Shown piece by piece: positions 18,898 to 28,008 of a DNA stretch of 64,000 nucleotides. Position numbers and translations under genes: made by a program. Below the pieces are notes generated by a model. That model did no database searches, was not told the origin of the DNA, and worked only from the letters and a program-made list of their open reading frames with translations. Origin of the DNA: Streptomyces sp. FIT100 (GTDB taxonomy: Bacteria; Actinomycetota; Actinomycetes; Streptomycetales; Streptomycetaceae); contig NZ_CP075715.1 of the NCBI RefSeq assembly GCF_024584805.1, forward strand, positions 3,158,026 to 3,222,025. The letters are read 5' to 3'. Each line of letters opens with the position of its first letter. The first letter of the stretch is position 1.

Positions 18898-20658
18898 TCA
18901 GCCGGTCGCGAAGGAGAGCGCCAGGTACGACGGACCGCTCCCGGTGTCCTTGCTGAGCATCGACTCGGCAACGAACATCCGCCCGCCGGTGTAGTGGATC
19001 TCCGCGTAGTCCAGCGAGAAGCTGGTCTCGGCGTCGTTGACCGACTCGTCGGCCGGGTTCTCCAGCAGCACCGTCTGCTCGAACGTGCCGCCGTCGATGC
19101 TGACGATCTGTCCGCCCTTGTCGTACGGGGGCGTCTTGTAGGCGATGACGTTGCCGCCGTCCATGCGCAGCGGGATCATCGTGTACCGGTCGCCTGCTTC
19201 CGCCTTCCCCGGCAGGGACTTGCCCGTCTTCAGGTCGAGCGAGACGATCTCGTTGGTGTCGCCGTACGCGTCGCTGCTGCCCTCGTGCTCCTCGGTGGGC
19301 AGGTAGAGCCGCCCGTTTCCGGCGGTCACGTGCACGCACGACTCGACCTCGGTGGAGTGGCAGCGCGCGGCGTAGCGGTCGGCGTCCGCCGAGATCTTGA
19401 CGATCAGCTTGCCCGTCTTCTCGTCGATGGAGAAGAAGTCGGAGATCCCGCTGCCGTCCCCGGCCGTGTCGCCCACGTCGGCCGCGACGACGAGCGGCGC
19501 CGTGGAGACGATGGAGGCGTACTCGACGCCCGGCGGCATCTTGAACGAGGACAGCGGCGCGCCCGTCGCCGGGTTCAGCGGCTGGATGACCACGTACTTG
19601 TTGTCGTAGTCGCCGCACTTGCGGGCCGCGACGAGGGCCGGACCGCCGCCGTAGCCCATGTCGTAGCAGCCCTCGGCGTTGACCTCGGGCTTCCAGCGGA
19701 CCGCACCGGTGGTGAGGTCGAAGGCGGCTCCGCCGTCGGTGCCCCCCGCCGCGACGGTGTTGCCGCTGAGCGTGATCTCGTTGAAGCGGGGCGGCTCGTC
19801 GCCGCTGCCCTGCGCCGCCTTGCTCCACAGCAGCTTGCCGGTGTTCAGGTCGATGGCGCCGATCTGGTTGCACGGCTGGTAGTTCTTCGGCGGGACGCGC
19901 TTGATCGCCTCGAACGCGATCGCGGACTTGTTGTCCGCGGACACGTGGCGGGAGGCCGCGCAGACCTGACCGGGGAGCGGGATCGTCCACAGGACGGTGC
20001 CCTTGGCGAGGTCGTAGCCGACGACGGAGTTGATGCCGGTCTTGACGTACGCCTTGTCGGTGACCCAGGAGCCGCTGACGTCGGTGACGTCGGTGACCTT
20101 GGGCTGCGGGAGCTGGAAGGCCACCTTCGCCGCGGTGTTCTCGGGGGCCTTCTCCTTGCCGTCGCCCCCGACGGCCTTCTCGCCGTTGGCGCCCTCGGTC
20201 GAGCTCTTGGCCTGGTCCTTCTTGGAGTCGTCCCCCTTGCCCGCCGCGAACCAGACGCCCGCGCCGACGATCAGCACCACGGCGACGACCGCGGCGATGA
20301 TGATCTGCGCCTGGGCGCTGAGCTTCTTCCTGGGCGGCTGCGGCGGCAGGTACTGCGGCTGGCCCTGCGGCTGCTGGCCGGGATAGCCGTAGCCGTACGG
20401 CTGCTGGCCCTGAGCCTGGCCCGGGGCCTGCGGATAGCCGTAACCCGGACCGGGCTGCTGGGCGGGCGGAGGGGTCTGCGGATAGCCGTAACCGGGGTTC
20501 CCCGGGGGCGGGGTCGGTGCGCCGAAGCCCGGGGGAGGGTCCTGCGGGGCCCCGAAGCCGCCCTGCGGAGGCCCGCCCGGGGGCTGATTCGGCGGCTGGT
20601 TCGGCGGCTGGTCGGGTTGCTGCGGCGGCTGGTTGGGCGGCATCGGTGGCTGCGTCAT
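18898..20658 (-). CDS. Membrane-anchored PQQ-like beta-propeller protein A
   Basis: A 586-residue protein. Residues 1-110 are a Pro/Gln/Gly-rich cytoplasmic tail with GYGYP repeats, followed by one transmembrane segment (IIIAAVVAVVLIVGAGVWFAA, about 120-140), then an acidic linker and an exported domain of repeated strands of the type LDLNTGKLLWSK and FDLTTGAVRWK. That is the pattern of PQQ/WD40-like propellers. The function is unknown; such proteins often act in cell-envelope assembly or ligand sensing. ATG 20658 is the start. A close paralogue follows upstream on the same strand, separated by 64 bases. Confidence 0.85.
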   Translation of the reverse strand: MTQPPMPPNQPPQQPDQPPNQPPNQPPGGPPQGGFGAPQDPPPGFGAPTPPPGNPGYGYPQTPPPAQQPGPGYGYPQAPGQAQGQQPYGYGYPGQQPQGQPQYLPPQPPRKKLSAQAQIIIAAVVAVVLIVGAGVWFAAGKGDDSKKDQAKSSTEGANGEKAVGGDGKEKAPENTAAKVAFQLPQPKVTDVTDVSGSWVTDKAYVKTGINSVVGYDLAKGTVLWTIPLPGQVCAASRHVSADNKSAIAFEAIKRVPPKNYQPCNQIGAIDLNTGKLLWSKAAQGSGDEPPRFNEITLSGNTVAAGGTDGGAAFDLTTGAVRWKPEVNAEGCYDMGYGGGPALVAARKCGDYDNKYVVIQPLNPATGAPLSSFKMPPGVEYASIVSTAPLVVAADVGDTAGDGSGISDFFSIDEKTGKLIVKISADADRYAARCHSTEVESCVHVTAGNGRLYLPTEEHEGSSDAYGDTNEIVSLDLKTGKSLPGKAEAGDRYTMIPLRMDGGNVIAYKTPPYDKGGQIVSIDGGTFEQTVLLENPADESVNDAETSFSLDYAEIHYTGGRMFVAESMLSKDTGSGPSYLALSFATG

Positions 20659-20722
20659 ACGTGCGTACCTCTGAGCGGAAGGGAGTCGTCGTGGGGTCCT
20701 GGGCGTCGTCCGTGAGGACGCG

Positions 20723-22480
20723 TCACTTCCCGAATGCCATCATCGTCTTGGTCTGCTTCTCCTCTTCGTCGTTACGCGAGGAGACGCGCCCACTGGCGAT
20801 GTAGAAACGGCCGTCCTGGTAGACCATCTGGGGCGACCAGAAGGTGCTCTCGATCTCGGCGGTGGACGCCGGGTGCTGGAGGATCACGTTCGGCTTGCCG
20901 CCGGCCGGCGCCAGGGTCGCCACCGCACCCCCCGCGTCGAACGAAGGCTCGACGTACAGGAGGACGTTCGCACCCTCCATGCGCAGCGGGGTCATCGTGC
21001 GCCCGTCGGGGGCCTCGGCCCGCCACTTCTGCTTGCCGGTGTCGAGGTCGAACGCGACGACCGCATTGGTCCTGGACGAGCCGGAGGCGTCGGGCGCGGT
21101 CGCCATGTAGAAGGTGGTGGCGTCGGCGGCGACGCCGACACACCCCTCCAGGGCGTCGCTGAAGACACCGCCCCCCTGGCCGCAGCGGGCCTCGAAGTTG
21201 TCCTTGCCGCCGTCCATCTGCGAGCGCACGGTGCCGTTCGCGTTCAGCGCGACGACGGCCCACTTCTTGTCGTCGGCATGGGTCAGCGAGAGCACGACCG
21301 GGCTGACCGAGTAGACGCTGTCGACCTGCCAGCCCTCGTTGAGCTTGTACGTCCACTTCGCCGCGCCGGTGGCCGGGTCGAGCTCCTGGACCTGCTCCTG
21401 GAGCTTGTCGATGTCGCCGCTCGGGCACGTCTCGGCGGCGATCAGCTTCGCTCCGCCCGCGAACGCCCTCGGCTGGCAGTTGCCCGGCAGCTTGCCGAAC
21501 AGTTCCTTGCCGTCGCTGACCCGGAACGCGTCGGCGTTCCCGGTACGGGCGGCGGTCACCGTGTCGCCGCTCAGCGAGAGCGTGATGTCGGAGAGGAAGT
21601 CCCACGTCCCCCGCTGCTTGATGGTCTTCTTCCAGCCGGCCTTGCCGGTGGTGGCGTCGATCATCTGAAGCTGGGTGCAGTCGGCCTTGTCCGTCGTCCC
21701 GTCCTTGAACCCGACCACGAGCTTGCCGTCGGCGGTCGCCATGGGGGCCGCGGCACACAGCTCGGCGGGGAAGGGAATGGTCCACTTCTTCTTGCCGTCC
21801 GTGGCCGAGTAGCCCACGAGCTCCTTGTACATGCCCTTGACGACGGTGTCGCCGACGGCCCACGGACCGTACGTCTCGGCACCGTTGCGCGGCAGGTCGA
21901 TGTCGTTCTTGGTGAGGAACAGGACCTTCGCCTCGCCCGGCTTGCGCCCGGCGTTGAGGTCGTCGTCGACAGCGCGCCCGTCGCCGCTGCCGTCGCCCTG
22001 GTCGACGGACGCGGACCCGGTGGGCTGCGGCCCGGTGCTCCGCTTGGCGTCGGGCTTCGCGTCGTCCTCACCGCCGCTGACGGCGAACCAGGTGCCGGCG
22101 CCGATGACGAGGAGGGCCGCCACGGCGGCGCCGACGATCACGCCGGGCCTGCCCTTGAAGGGGTTCCCGCCGCCTGGAGCGGGAGCGGGTGCGGGCGCGC
22201 CGGGGTACTGCGGCTGGGTCGGGTATCCGTACCCGTAGGGCCCGGGCTGGGGCCCGTAGGGACCGGGGCTGTTGTACGGGCCGGGCTGCTGGTTGTACGG
22301 ACCGGGCTGGCCGTACGGACCCGGGGCCTGCTGCGGATATCCGTACCCCGGCTGCGGCTGCGGCTGCGCGGCCGACGGCGGCTGCGCAGGCTGTTGGGGC
22401 GGCTGAGGAACCTGCTGGGGATCCTGCGGGGATCCGAAGCCGCCTCCCTGCGGCGGTTGCTGACTGGGCGGCTGAGTCAT
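20723..22480 (-). CDS. Membrane-anchored PQQ-like beta-propeller protein B
   Basis: A 585-residue paralogue of the next gene, with the same architecture: a Pro/Gln/Gly/Tyr-rich tail (PGYGYPQQ, GPYGQPGPYNQQ), one transmembrane segment (GVIVGAAVAALLVIGAGTWFA) and a propeller domain with repeats such as IDATTGKAGWKK, LDPATGAAKWTY and FDLDTGKQKWRA. ATG 22480 is the start; no clear ribosome site. The pair probably arose by tandem duplication and is likely co-transcribed. Ligand and role are not visible; a link to the ABC-F gene upstream is only positional. Confidence 0.85.
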   Translation of the reverse strand: MTQPPSQQPPQGGGFGSPQDPQQVPQPPQQPAQPPSAAQPQPQPGYGYPQQAPGPYGQPGPYNQQPGPYNSPGPYGPQPGPYGYGYPTQPQYPGAPAPAPAPGGGNPFKGRPGVIVGAAVAALLVIGAGTWFAVSGGEDDAKPDAKRSTGPQPTGSASVDQGDGSGDGRAVDDDLNAGRKPGEAKVLFLTKNDIDLPRNGAETYGPWAVGDTVVKGMYKELVGYSATDGKKKWTIPFPAELCAAAPMATADGKLVVGFKDGTTDKADCTQLQMIDATTGKAGWKKTIKQRGTWDFLSDITLSLSGDTVTAARTGNADAFRVSDGKELFGKLPGNCQPRAFAGGAKLIAAETCPSGDIDKLQEQVQELDPATGAAKWTYKLNEGWQVDSVYSVSPVVLSLTHADDKKWAVVALNANGTVRSQMDGGKDNFEARCGQGGGVFSDALEGCVGVAADATTFYMATAPDASGSSRTNAVVAFDLDTGKQKWRAEAPDGRTMTPLRMEGANVLLYVEPSFDAGGAVATLAPAGGKPNVILQHPASTAEIESTFWSPQMVYQDGRFYIASGRVSSRNDEEEKQTKTMMAFGK

Positions 22481-22639
22481 GTCAGCACTTCCCCCTTCGT
22501 GCGGTCCACAGCCCGACCAGCCTCCCCCGCGATTCCGTATGGCGGTTTCCATACGGAAAGGAGCGAATCGGACAGGGATTGCGCAGCGTCACATCATGGA
22601 GCGGGGCTTCTTTTTACCACCTGGCCCTGGCCGAAAGCG

Positions 22640-22678
22640 GGGCCGGTCCCGCCCCTGTACCCAAGGGAGGACCGGCCC
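22640..22678 (-). terminator. Probable terminator after the ABC-F gene
   Basis: A perfect 10-bp stem (22640-22649 with 22669-22678) with a 19-base loop lies about 100 bases past the ABC-F stop and before the propeller genes. The remainder of the 294-base gap holds no gene; the promoter for protein B must lie in it. Confidence 0.5.
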
Positions 22679-22774
22679 GTGATATCGCCGTTACGCGCTC
22701 TGGGTGTCCCTAGGTTCGCGTCTTCAAAGTCCCGTCTGCCCGGCGGGCGGACGACGCTCCCGTGAAGACACTCC

Positions 22775-24586
22775 CTAGGCGTCCTCGGCGAGTTCGAGCC
22801 AGCGCAGCTCCAAGTCCTCGCGCTCGGATGTCAGTTCGCGAAGCTCGGCGTCGAGTTCCGCCACCTTCTCGAAGTCAGTGGCGTTTTCGGCGATTTGCGA
22901 GTGCAGCTTGGTCTCCTGCTCGGAGATCCGGTCCAGCCGGCGCTCGATCTTCTGGAGTTCCTTCTTCGCGGCGCGCGTGTCCGCCGCGGACTTCGCGGGG
23001 GCCTCGGACTTCACGGGTGCGCCGGCGGTCTGCGCCGGGACCGCGGCCTCGATCATCCGCTCGCGCCGCTCCAGGTACTCGTCGATACCGCGCGGGAGCA
23101 TCCGCAGCGCGCCGTCGCCGAGCAGCGCGAACACCCGGTCGGTCGTGCGCTCGATGAAGAACCGGTCGTGGGAGATGACCACCATCGATCCGGGCCAGCC
23201 GTCGAGCAGGTCCTCCAGCTGCGTCAGCGTCTCGATGTCGAGGTCGTTGGTGGGCTCGTCGAGGAAGAGGACGTTCGGCTCGTCCATCAGCAGCCGCAGC
23301 AGCTGGAGACGGCGCCGCTCACCGCCCGACAGATCGCCGAGCGGGGTCCACTGCTTCTCCTTCGAGAAGCCGAACTGCTCGCACAGCTGCCCGGCCGTCA
23401 TCTCCCGGCCCTTGCCGAGGTCGACGCGGTCGCGCACCTGCTGGACGGCCTCCAGCACCCGCAGACCCGGGTCGAGCTCGGCGACCTCCTGTGAGAGATA
23501 GGCCAGCTTCACCGTCTTGCCGGTGACGATCCGCCCCGCGCTGGGCTGCTGCTCGCCGTCGCTGCGGGCGGCCGCGGCCATGGCGCGCAGCAGCGAGGTC
23601 TTGCCCGCTCCGTTCACCCCGACCAGGCCGATCCGGTCGCCGGGGCCGAGCTGCCAGGTCAGATGCTTCAGCAGCACCTTCGGCCCGGCCTGGACGGTGA
23701 CGTTCTCCAGGTCGAAGACGGTCTTGCCGAGCCGCGACGAGGCGAACTTCATCAGCTCGGAGGTGTCGCGCGGCGGCGGCACGTCCTGGATGAGCTCGTT
23801 GGCCGCCTCGACGCGGAAGCGCGGCTTCGACGTACGGGCGGGGGCGCCGCGCCGCAGCCAGGCCAGCTCCTTGCGGACCAGGTTCTGCCGCTTGGTCTCC
23901 TCGGTGGCGGCGATGCGCTCGCGCTCGGCACGCGCGAAGACGTAGTCCGTGTAACCGCCCTCGTACTCGTAGACCGTGCCGCGCTGCACGTCCCACATGC
24001 GGGTGCAGACCTGGTCCAGGAACCAGCGGTCGTGCGTGACGCAGACGAGCGCCGAGCGGCGCGCCTGGAGATGGCGGGCGAGCCAGGAGATGCCCTCGAC
24101 GTCCAGGTGGTTCGTCGGCTCGTCGAGGACGATCAGGTCCTGCTCGGCGATGAGCAGCTTGGCGAGGGCGATGCGGCGCCGCTCGCCGCCGGAGAGCGGG
24201 GCGATGACCGTGTCGAGTCCGTGCGGGAAGCCTGGCAGGTCGAGCCCGCCGAAGAGTCCGGTGAGCACGTCGCGGATCTTGGCGTTGCCGGCCCACTCGT
24301 GGTCGGCGAGGTCCCCGATGACCTCGTGCCGGACGGTGGCGGCGGGGTCGAGCGAATCGTGCTGGGTGAGCACCCCGATGTGCAGCCCGCCGCTGTGGGT
24401 GACCCGGCCGGTGTCGGCCTCCTCCAGCTTGGCGAGCATCCGGATGAGGGTCGTCTTGCCGTCTCCGTTGCGTCCGACGACGCCGATGCGGTCTCCCTCG
24501 GACACGCCGAGGGAGACTCCGTCGAGCAGGGCACGGGTGCCGTACACCTTGCTGACTGCCTCGACATTGACCAGGTTGACGGCCAT
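22775..24586 (-). CDS. ABC-F family ATPase, Uup-like
   Basis: A soluble protein of 603 residues with two ATPase domains and no membrane part. Walker A motifs GRNGDGKTT and GVNGAGKTS, signature LSGGERRR in both halves, and Walker B with LDEPTNHLD and LDEPTNDLD are present. A linker of about 80 residues separates the halves, and the C-terminal 90 residues form a charged coiled coil as in Uup. ABC-F proteins act on the ribosome or, for Uup, also affect DNA transposition; no antibiotic-resistance type is implied. ATG 24586 follows AGGAGAG. Confidence 0.92.
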   Translation of the reverse strand: MAVNLVNVEAVSKVYGTRALLDGVSLGVSEGDRIGVVGRNGDGKTTLIRMLAKLEEADTGRVTHSGGLHIGVLTQHDSLDPAATVRHEVIGDLADHEWAGNAKIRDVLTGLFGGLDLPGFPHGLDTVIAPLSGGERRRIALAKLLIAEQDLIVLDEPTNHLDVEGISWLARHLQARRSALVCVTHDRWFLDQVCTRMWDVQRGTVYEYEGGYTDYVFARAERERIAATEETKRQNLVRKELAWLRRGAPARTSKPRFRVEAANELIQDVPPPRDTSELMKFASSRLGKTVFDLENVTVQAGPKVLLKHLTWQLGPGDRIGLVGVNGAGKTSLLRAMAAAARSDGEQQPSAGRIVTGKTVKLAYLSQEVAELDPGLRVLEAVQQVRDRVDLGKGREMTAGQLCEQFGFSKEKQWTPLGDLSGGERRRLQLLRLLMDEPNVLFLDEPTNDLDIETLTQLEDLLDGWPGSMVVISHDRFFIERTTDRVFALLGDGALRMLPRGIDEYLERRERMIEAAVPAQTAGAPVKSEAPAKSAADTRAAKKELQKIERRLDRISEQETKLHSQIAENATDFEKVAELDAELRELTSEREDLELRWLELAEDA

Positions 24587-24622
24587 TTCTCTCCTGACGG
24601 GGGGATCGATCGGCCTCCCAGC

Positions 24623-26020
24623 CTAGTCGGGGCGCACCGGGCGCAGGTCACGCCTACGCTGCGCGACCGGCCACCCACCCGCGCGTTCCACCAGTGCCCA
24701 GCCGGCCAGGGCCATCGCGACCGCCGCAGGGGCGGTGACCGGGATGGCGACGAGGGTCGCCGTACGGCCCTCCAGCAGGCCCGCGAAGCCGACCATGGAC
24801 AGACCGAGCACGCCGAGCAGACACAGGGTGATGCCGAACGCGGCGAGCGCACCGGGACCGGAGCGCCCCGGCGCCGGGGCCGGGGCCGGGGCCGGGGCCG
24901 GGGCCGGGGCCGGGGCCAAGGCCGGGGCCGGGGCCGGCTGCTCGAAGGTGCGGAAGGCGGCGACCAGCACCGCGGTGAGCACGGCCGCGGCCGCGATCCG
25001 TACCGGCGTCTGGGCCCACCAGGCGCCCGAGGCCGGCTCGGGCAGCGGGACGCCGAGGGCGAGCAGGGCGCCGTAGACGCCGAGCATGGCGGTGAGGTGC
25101 CACAGGAAGGCGGTCATGGCGACGCCGTTCGCCGCGACGACCGCCCGCCACACCCGCGGCCGGGCGACCAGCCGTGCCCCGGGCCCGCGCAGCAGCTCGA
25201 CCGCGCCGACGAGCCAGAGGCCGTGGCAGAGGAGAGCGAGGGTGGGCGGGGCCATGTTGGACACCTTCTCGCCCGGCATGCCGACCATGGAGAGCGGATA
25301 CGGGCCGAGGGCGACCAGCGCGACCGCGCCCGTCAGCCCCGCCGCCGCGAGCGCGGACGGCGCGCGCAGCCGGCCGTCGGCGCGCAGGAAGCCGAGCTGG
25401 TGCACGGCGAGCCAGACGAAGGCGAAGTTCAGGAACTCCACGAAGGGCACGCCGCACACGAAGCGCAGCACGTCCACGCCGACCGCCCCCGCGGCGAGCG
25501 CCCCGAACGCGCCCCACCCGTACCGCTCGTGCAGCCTCAGCAGCGGCGGGGTGAAGGCGACCATCGCCAGGTAGATCCCGATGAACCACAGCGGCTGGGT
25601 GACCAGCCGCAGCGAGACGCCGGTGAGTCCGCCGCCCCCGCCGAGCAGTTGGACGACGAACGCCGCGGCGCCCCATACGAGGACGAACGCCATGGTCGGA
25701 CGCAGCAGCCTGCGCAGCCGCCCCCGCAGGAACGCCGCGTAGACCGGGCCCTCGGGATGCCCGCGCCGCAGCGAGCGGTACGAGAGCGCGTGCGAGAAGC
25801 CGCCGACAAAGAAGAACACCGGCATGATCTGCAGGGCCCAGGTGAGGAGTTGGAGCTCCGGTACCACGGCGAGGAGATTGCCGACGCCGTCGGCGGTGAC
25901 GGCGGCCATGAGCCAGTGACCGAGCACGACGGTGCCGAGCGAGGCGACCCGGAGCAGGTCGACGTACCGGTCCCGGGTGTCGGGCGTGGCTTCGGCGAGG
26001 GCGCGGACGCGTGTGGACAT
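24623..26020 (-). CDS. Acyltransferase-3 family membrane protein
   Basis: A 465-residue integral membrane protein with about ten hydrophobic segments. The N-terminal RYVDLLRVASLGTVVLGHWLMA carries the conserved His of the AT3 family, which acylates sugars, lipids or antibiotics at the membrane. Near residue 370 an Ala-Pro dipeptide run encoded by a six-base repeat links the last segments. The acceptor is unknown. ATG 26020 is used. It is 36 bases upstream of the ABC-F gene on the same strand. Confidence 0.85.
   Translation of the reverse strand: MSTRVRALAEATPDTRDRYVDLLRVASLGTVVLGHWLMAAVTADGVGNLLAVVPELQLLTWALQIMPVFFFVGGFSHALSYRSLRRGHPEGPVYAAFLRGRLRRLLRPTMAFVLVWGAAAFVVQLLGGGGGLTGVSLRLVTQPLWFIGIYLAMVAFTPPLLRLHERYGWGAFGALAAGAVGVDVLRFVCGVPFVEFLNFAFVWLAVHQLGFLRADGRLRAPSALAAAGLTGAVALVALGPYPLSMVGMPGEKVSNMAPPTLALLCHGLWLVGAVELLRGPGARLVARPRVWRAVVAANGVAMTAFLWHLTAMLGVYGALLALGVPLPEPASGAWWAQTPVRIAAAAVLTAVLVAAFRTFEQPAPAPALAPAPAPAPAPAPAPAPGRSGPGALAAFGITLCLLGVLGLSMVGFAGLLEGRTATLVAIPVTAPAAVAMALAGWALVERAGGWPVAQRRRDLRPVRPD
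24876..24935. repeat. (GGGGCC) repeat inside the acyltransferase gene
   Basis: Ten tandem hexamers on the plus strand: seven GGGGCC, one AAGGCC, two GGGGCC. The coding strand reads an Ala-Pro linker. Runs of four Gs make the non-coding strand able to form a G-quadruplex. Confidence 0.9.
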
Positions 26021-26122
26021 GGGGGTACGGTCGCGCGGCCCGGGCCGCGGACGTCAGCGCTCAGGTACTCAACCCGGCGTGAGTACGCGGGCGCGGAGGG
26101 GCCGGCCCTGTCCGCGGGGGCG

Positions 26123-26205
26123 CCCGGCTCCCGGCTCCCGGTTCCCGGCTCCCGGCTCCCGGCTCCCGGCTCCCGGCTCCCGGCTCCCGGCTCCCGGCTC
26201 CCGCT
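26123..26205. repeat. Heptamer array CCCGGCT next to the ispE stop
   Basis: Eleven tandem CCCGGCT units (the third is CCCGGTT) run from 26123 to 26199 and end in a shortened unit that reaches the ispE stop codon. The rest of the 183-base gap to the acyltransferase start shows no gene. Confidence 0.9.
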
Positions 26206-27097
26206 ACAGGATCGTCGCGCCCTGCGCCGGGGCCGCGGCGACCCGGGCCGAGCGGCAGGTGCCCGAGGCCAGCAGCGCCTCGGCGATACCCGCCGCCGCG
26301 TCCGCGTCCTTCGCGAGGAAGGCCGTCGTCGGGCCGGACCCGGAGACGAGGGCGGCGAGAGCGCCCGCTTCCGTACCCGCGGTGAGCGTGTCGGCGAGGG
26401 ACGGCCGCAGGGACAGCGCGGCGGGCTGGAGGTCGTTCACGAGCGCGTACGCCAGGGCCGTCGCGTCACCCGTGCCCAGGGCGTCGAGCAGCACCGGGGA
26501 CGCCACCGGCGCGGGAACGTCCACCGCCTCGTTCAGGCGGTCGAACTCGCGGTACACGGCGGGGGTCGACAGACCTCCGTCGGCCACCGCGAAGACCCAG
26601 TGGAACATGCCGCCGACCGGCAGGACCGTGAGCCGTTCCCCGCGCCCGGTACCGAGCGCCGCACCGCCGACCAGACTGAACGGCACGTCGCTGCCGAGTT
26701 CGGCGCAGATGTCGAGGAGTTCGTCCCGCGACGCCCCTGTGGACCACAGCGCGTCGCAGGCCAGCAGCGCGCCCGCGCCGTCGGCGCTGCCGCCCGCCAT
26801 GCCGCCGGCGACGGGGATGTCCTTGGCGATGTGGATGTGGACGGCCGGGTCGATGCCGTGGCGGGCGGCGAGCAGTTCCGCGGCGCGGGCGGCGAGGTTC
26901 GTACGGTCGAGGGGGACCTGGTCCGCGCCGGGGCCCGAGCAGGTGACGGTCAGCGTCTCGGCCGGCGCCACCGTGACCTCGTCGTACAGGCCGACGGCGA
27001 GGAAGACGTTGGCGAGGTCGTGGTATCCGTCCTCGCGGACGCCGCCCACGGCCAGCTGGACGTTGACCTTGGCCGGTACCCGTACGGTGACGCTCAC
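26204..27097 (-). CDS. ispE: 4-diphosphocytidyl-2-C-methyl-D-erythritol kinase
   Basis: Fourth step of the MEP isoprenoid pathway: ATP-dependent phosphorylation. The 297-residue GHMP kinase has the N-terminal [22 protein letters not shown], the ATP loop [17 protein letters not shown] and the C-terminal [12 protein letters not shown]. The GTG start overlaps the rsmA stop (GTGA), so translation is coupled to rsmA. It is the last gene of rpfB-rsmA-ispE; its stop abuts the heptamer repeat array. Confidence 0.95.
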   Translation of the reverse strand: MSVTVRVPAKVNVQLAVGGVREDGYHDLANVFLAVGLYDEVTVAPAETLTVTCSGPGADQVPLDRTNLAARAAELLAARHGIDPAVHIHIAKDIPVAGGMAGGSADGAGALLACDALWSTGASRDELLDICAELGSDVPFSLVGGAALGTGRGERLTVLPVGGMFHWVFAVADGGLSTPAVYREFDRLNEAVDVPAPVASPVLLDALGTGDATALAYALVNDLQPAALSLRPSLADTLTAGTEAGALAALVSGSGPTTAFLAKDADAAAGIAEALLASGTCRSARVAAAPAQGATIL

Positions 27098-28008
27098 TTG
27101 CCTGCCTCCCGGTTCTCCGCGATACGCGCGAATTCTTCCACCGTCAGGGCCTCGCCCCGTGCCTGCGGCGACACCCCGGCCGCGACGAGCGCCGCCTCGG
27201 CGGCCGCCGGGGAGCCCGCCCAGCCGGCGAGCGCGGCGCGCAGGGTCTTGCGGCGCTGGGCGAAGGCGGCGTCGACGACGGCGAAGACCTCCTCCTTGGA
27301 CGCCGTGGTCTTCAGCGGCTCGGCACGCCGGACGAGGGAGACGAGCCCGGAGTCGACGTTCGGCGCGGGCCAGAAGACGTTGCGGCCGATCGCTCCGGCG
27401 CGCTTGACCTCCGCGTACCAGTTGGCCTTGACGGACGGGACGCCGTAGACCTTGTTGCCGGGCCGGGCGGCGAGCCGGTCGGCGACCTCGGACTGGACCA
27501 TGACCAGCGTCCGCTCGATGGTCGGGAAGCGTTCGAGCATGTGCAGCAGGACGGGCACCGCGACGTTGTACGGCAGGTTGGCGACGAGCGCGGTGGGCGG
27601 CGGGCCCGGCAGCTCCCGGACCTTCATCGCGTCGGAGTGGACGAGGGCGAAACGGTCCTTCCGCTCCGGCATCCGCGCGGCGATCGTGGTGGGCAGCGCG
27701 GTCGCGAGGACGTCGTCGATCTCGACGGCGGTCACCCGGTCCGCGGCCTCCAGCAGCGCGAGGGTGAGCGAGCCGAGCCCGGGTCCGACCTCCACCACGA
27801 CGTCGTCGGGGCGCACCTCGGCGGTGCGGACGATCCGGCGGACCGTGTTGGCGTCGATGACGAAGTTCTGGCCGCGCTGCTTGGTCGGGCGTACGCCGAG
27901 CGCTGCGGCCAGTTCGCGGATGTCGGCGGGGCCGAGCAGGGCGTCGGGTCCGCCGGTGCCGTCAGGGCCGTCGGTGCCGTCAGGGCCGTCGGGATCAGTG
28001 GTGCTCAC
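27094..28008 (-). CDS. rsmA: 16S rRNA dimethyladenosine transferase
   Basis: Dimethylates two adjacent adenosines of the 16S 3' hairpin in late 30S assembly. The 304-residue protein has [15 protein letters not shown], the SAM motif [15 protein letters not shown], and the catalytic [12 protein letters not shown]. The N-terminus has a strain-type repeat of Asp/Gly/Pro ([12 protein letters not shown]). The GTG start overlaps the rpfB stop and its own stop overlaps ispE. This adjacency of rpfB, rsmA and ispE is the common actinobacterial order. Confidence 0.95.
   Translation of the reverse strand: MSTTDPDGPDGTDGPDGTGGPDALLGPADIRELAAALGVRPTKQRGQNFVIDANTVRRIVRTAEVRPDDVVVEVGPGLGSLTLALLEAADRVTAVEIDDVLATALPTTIAARMPERKDRFALVHSDAMKVRELPGPPPTALVANLPYNVAVPVLLHMLERFPTIERTLVMVQSEVADRLAARPGNKVYGVPSVKANWYAEVKRAGAIGRNVFWPAPNVDSGLVSLVRRAEPLKTTASKEEVFAVVDAAFAQRRKTLRAALAGWAGSPAAAEAALVAAGVSPQARGEALTVEEFARIAENREAGK

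Noticed and set aside
22775..24586. Antibiotic-resistance type ABC-F gene
   Set aside because: The C-terminal coiled coil and both linkers look Uup-like, and no biosynthetic cluster is nearby.
23663..27448. 1,261-codon open frame on the plus strand across the ABC-F gene, acyltransferase and ispE
   Set aside because: It runs opposite to several genes with firm motifs, crosses intergenic repeats and has repetitive charged composition.
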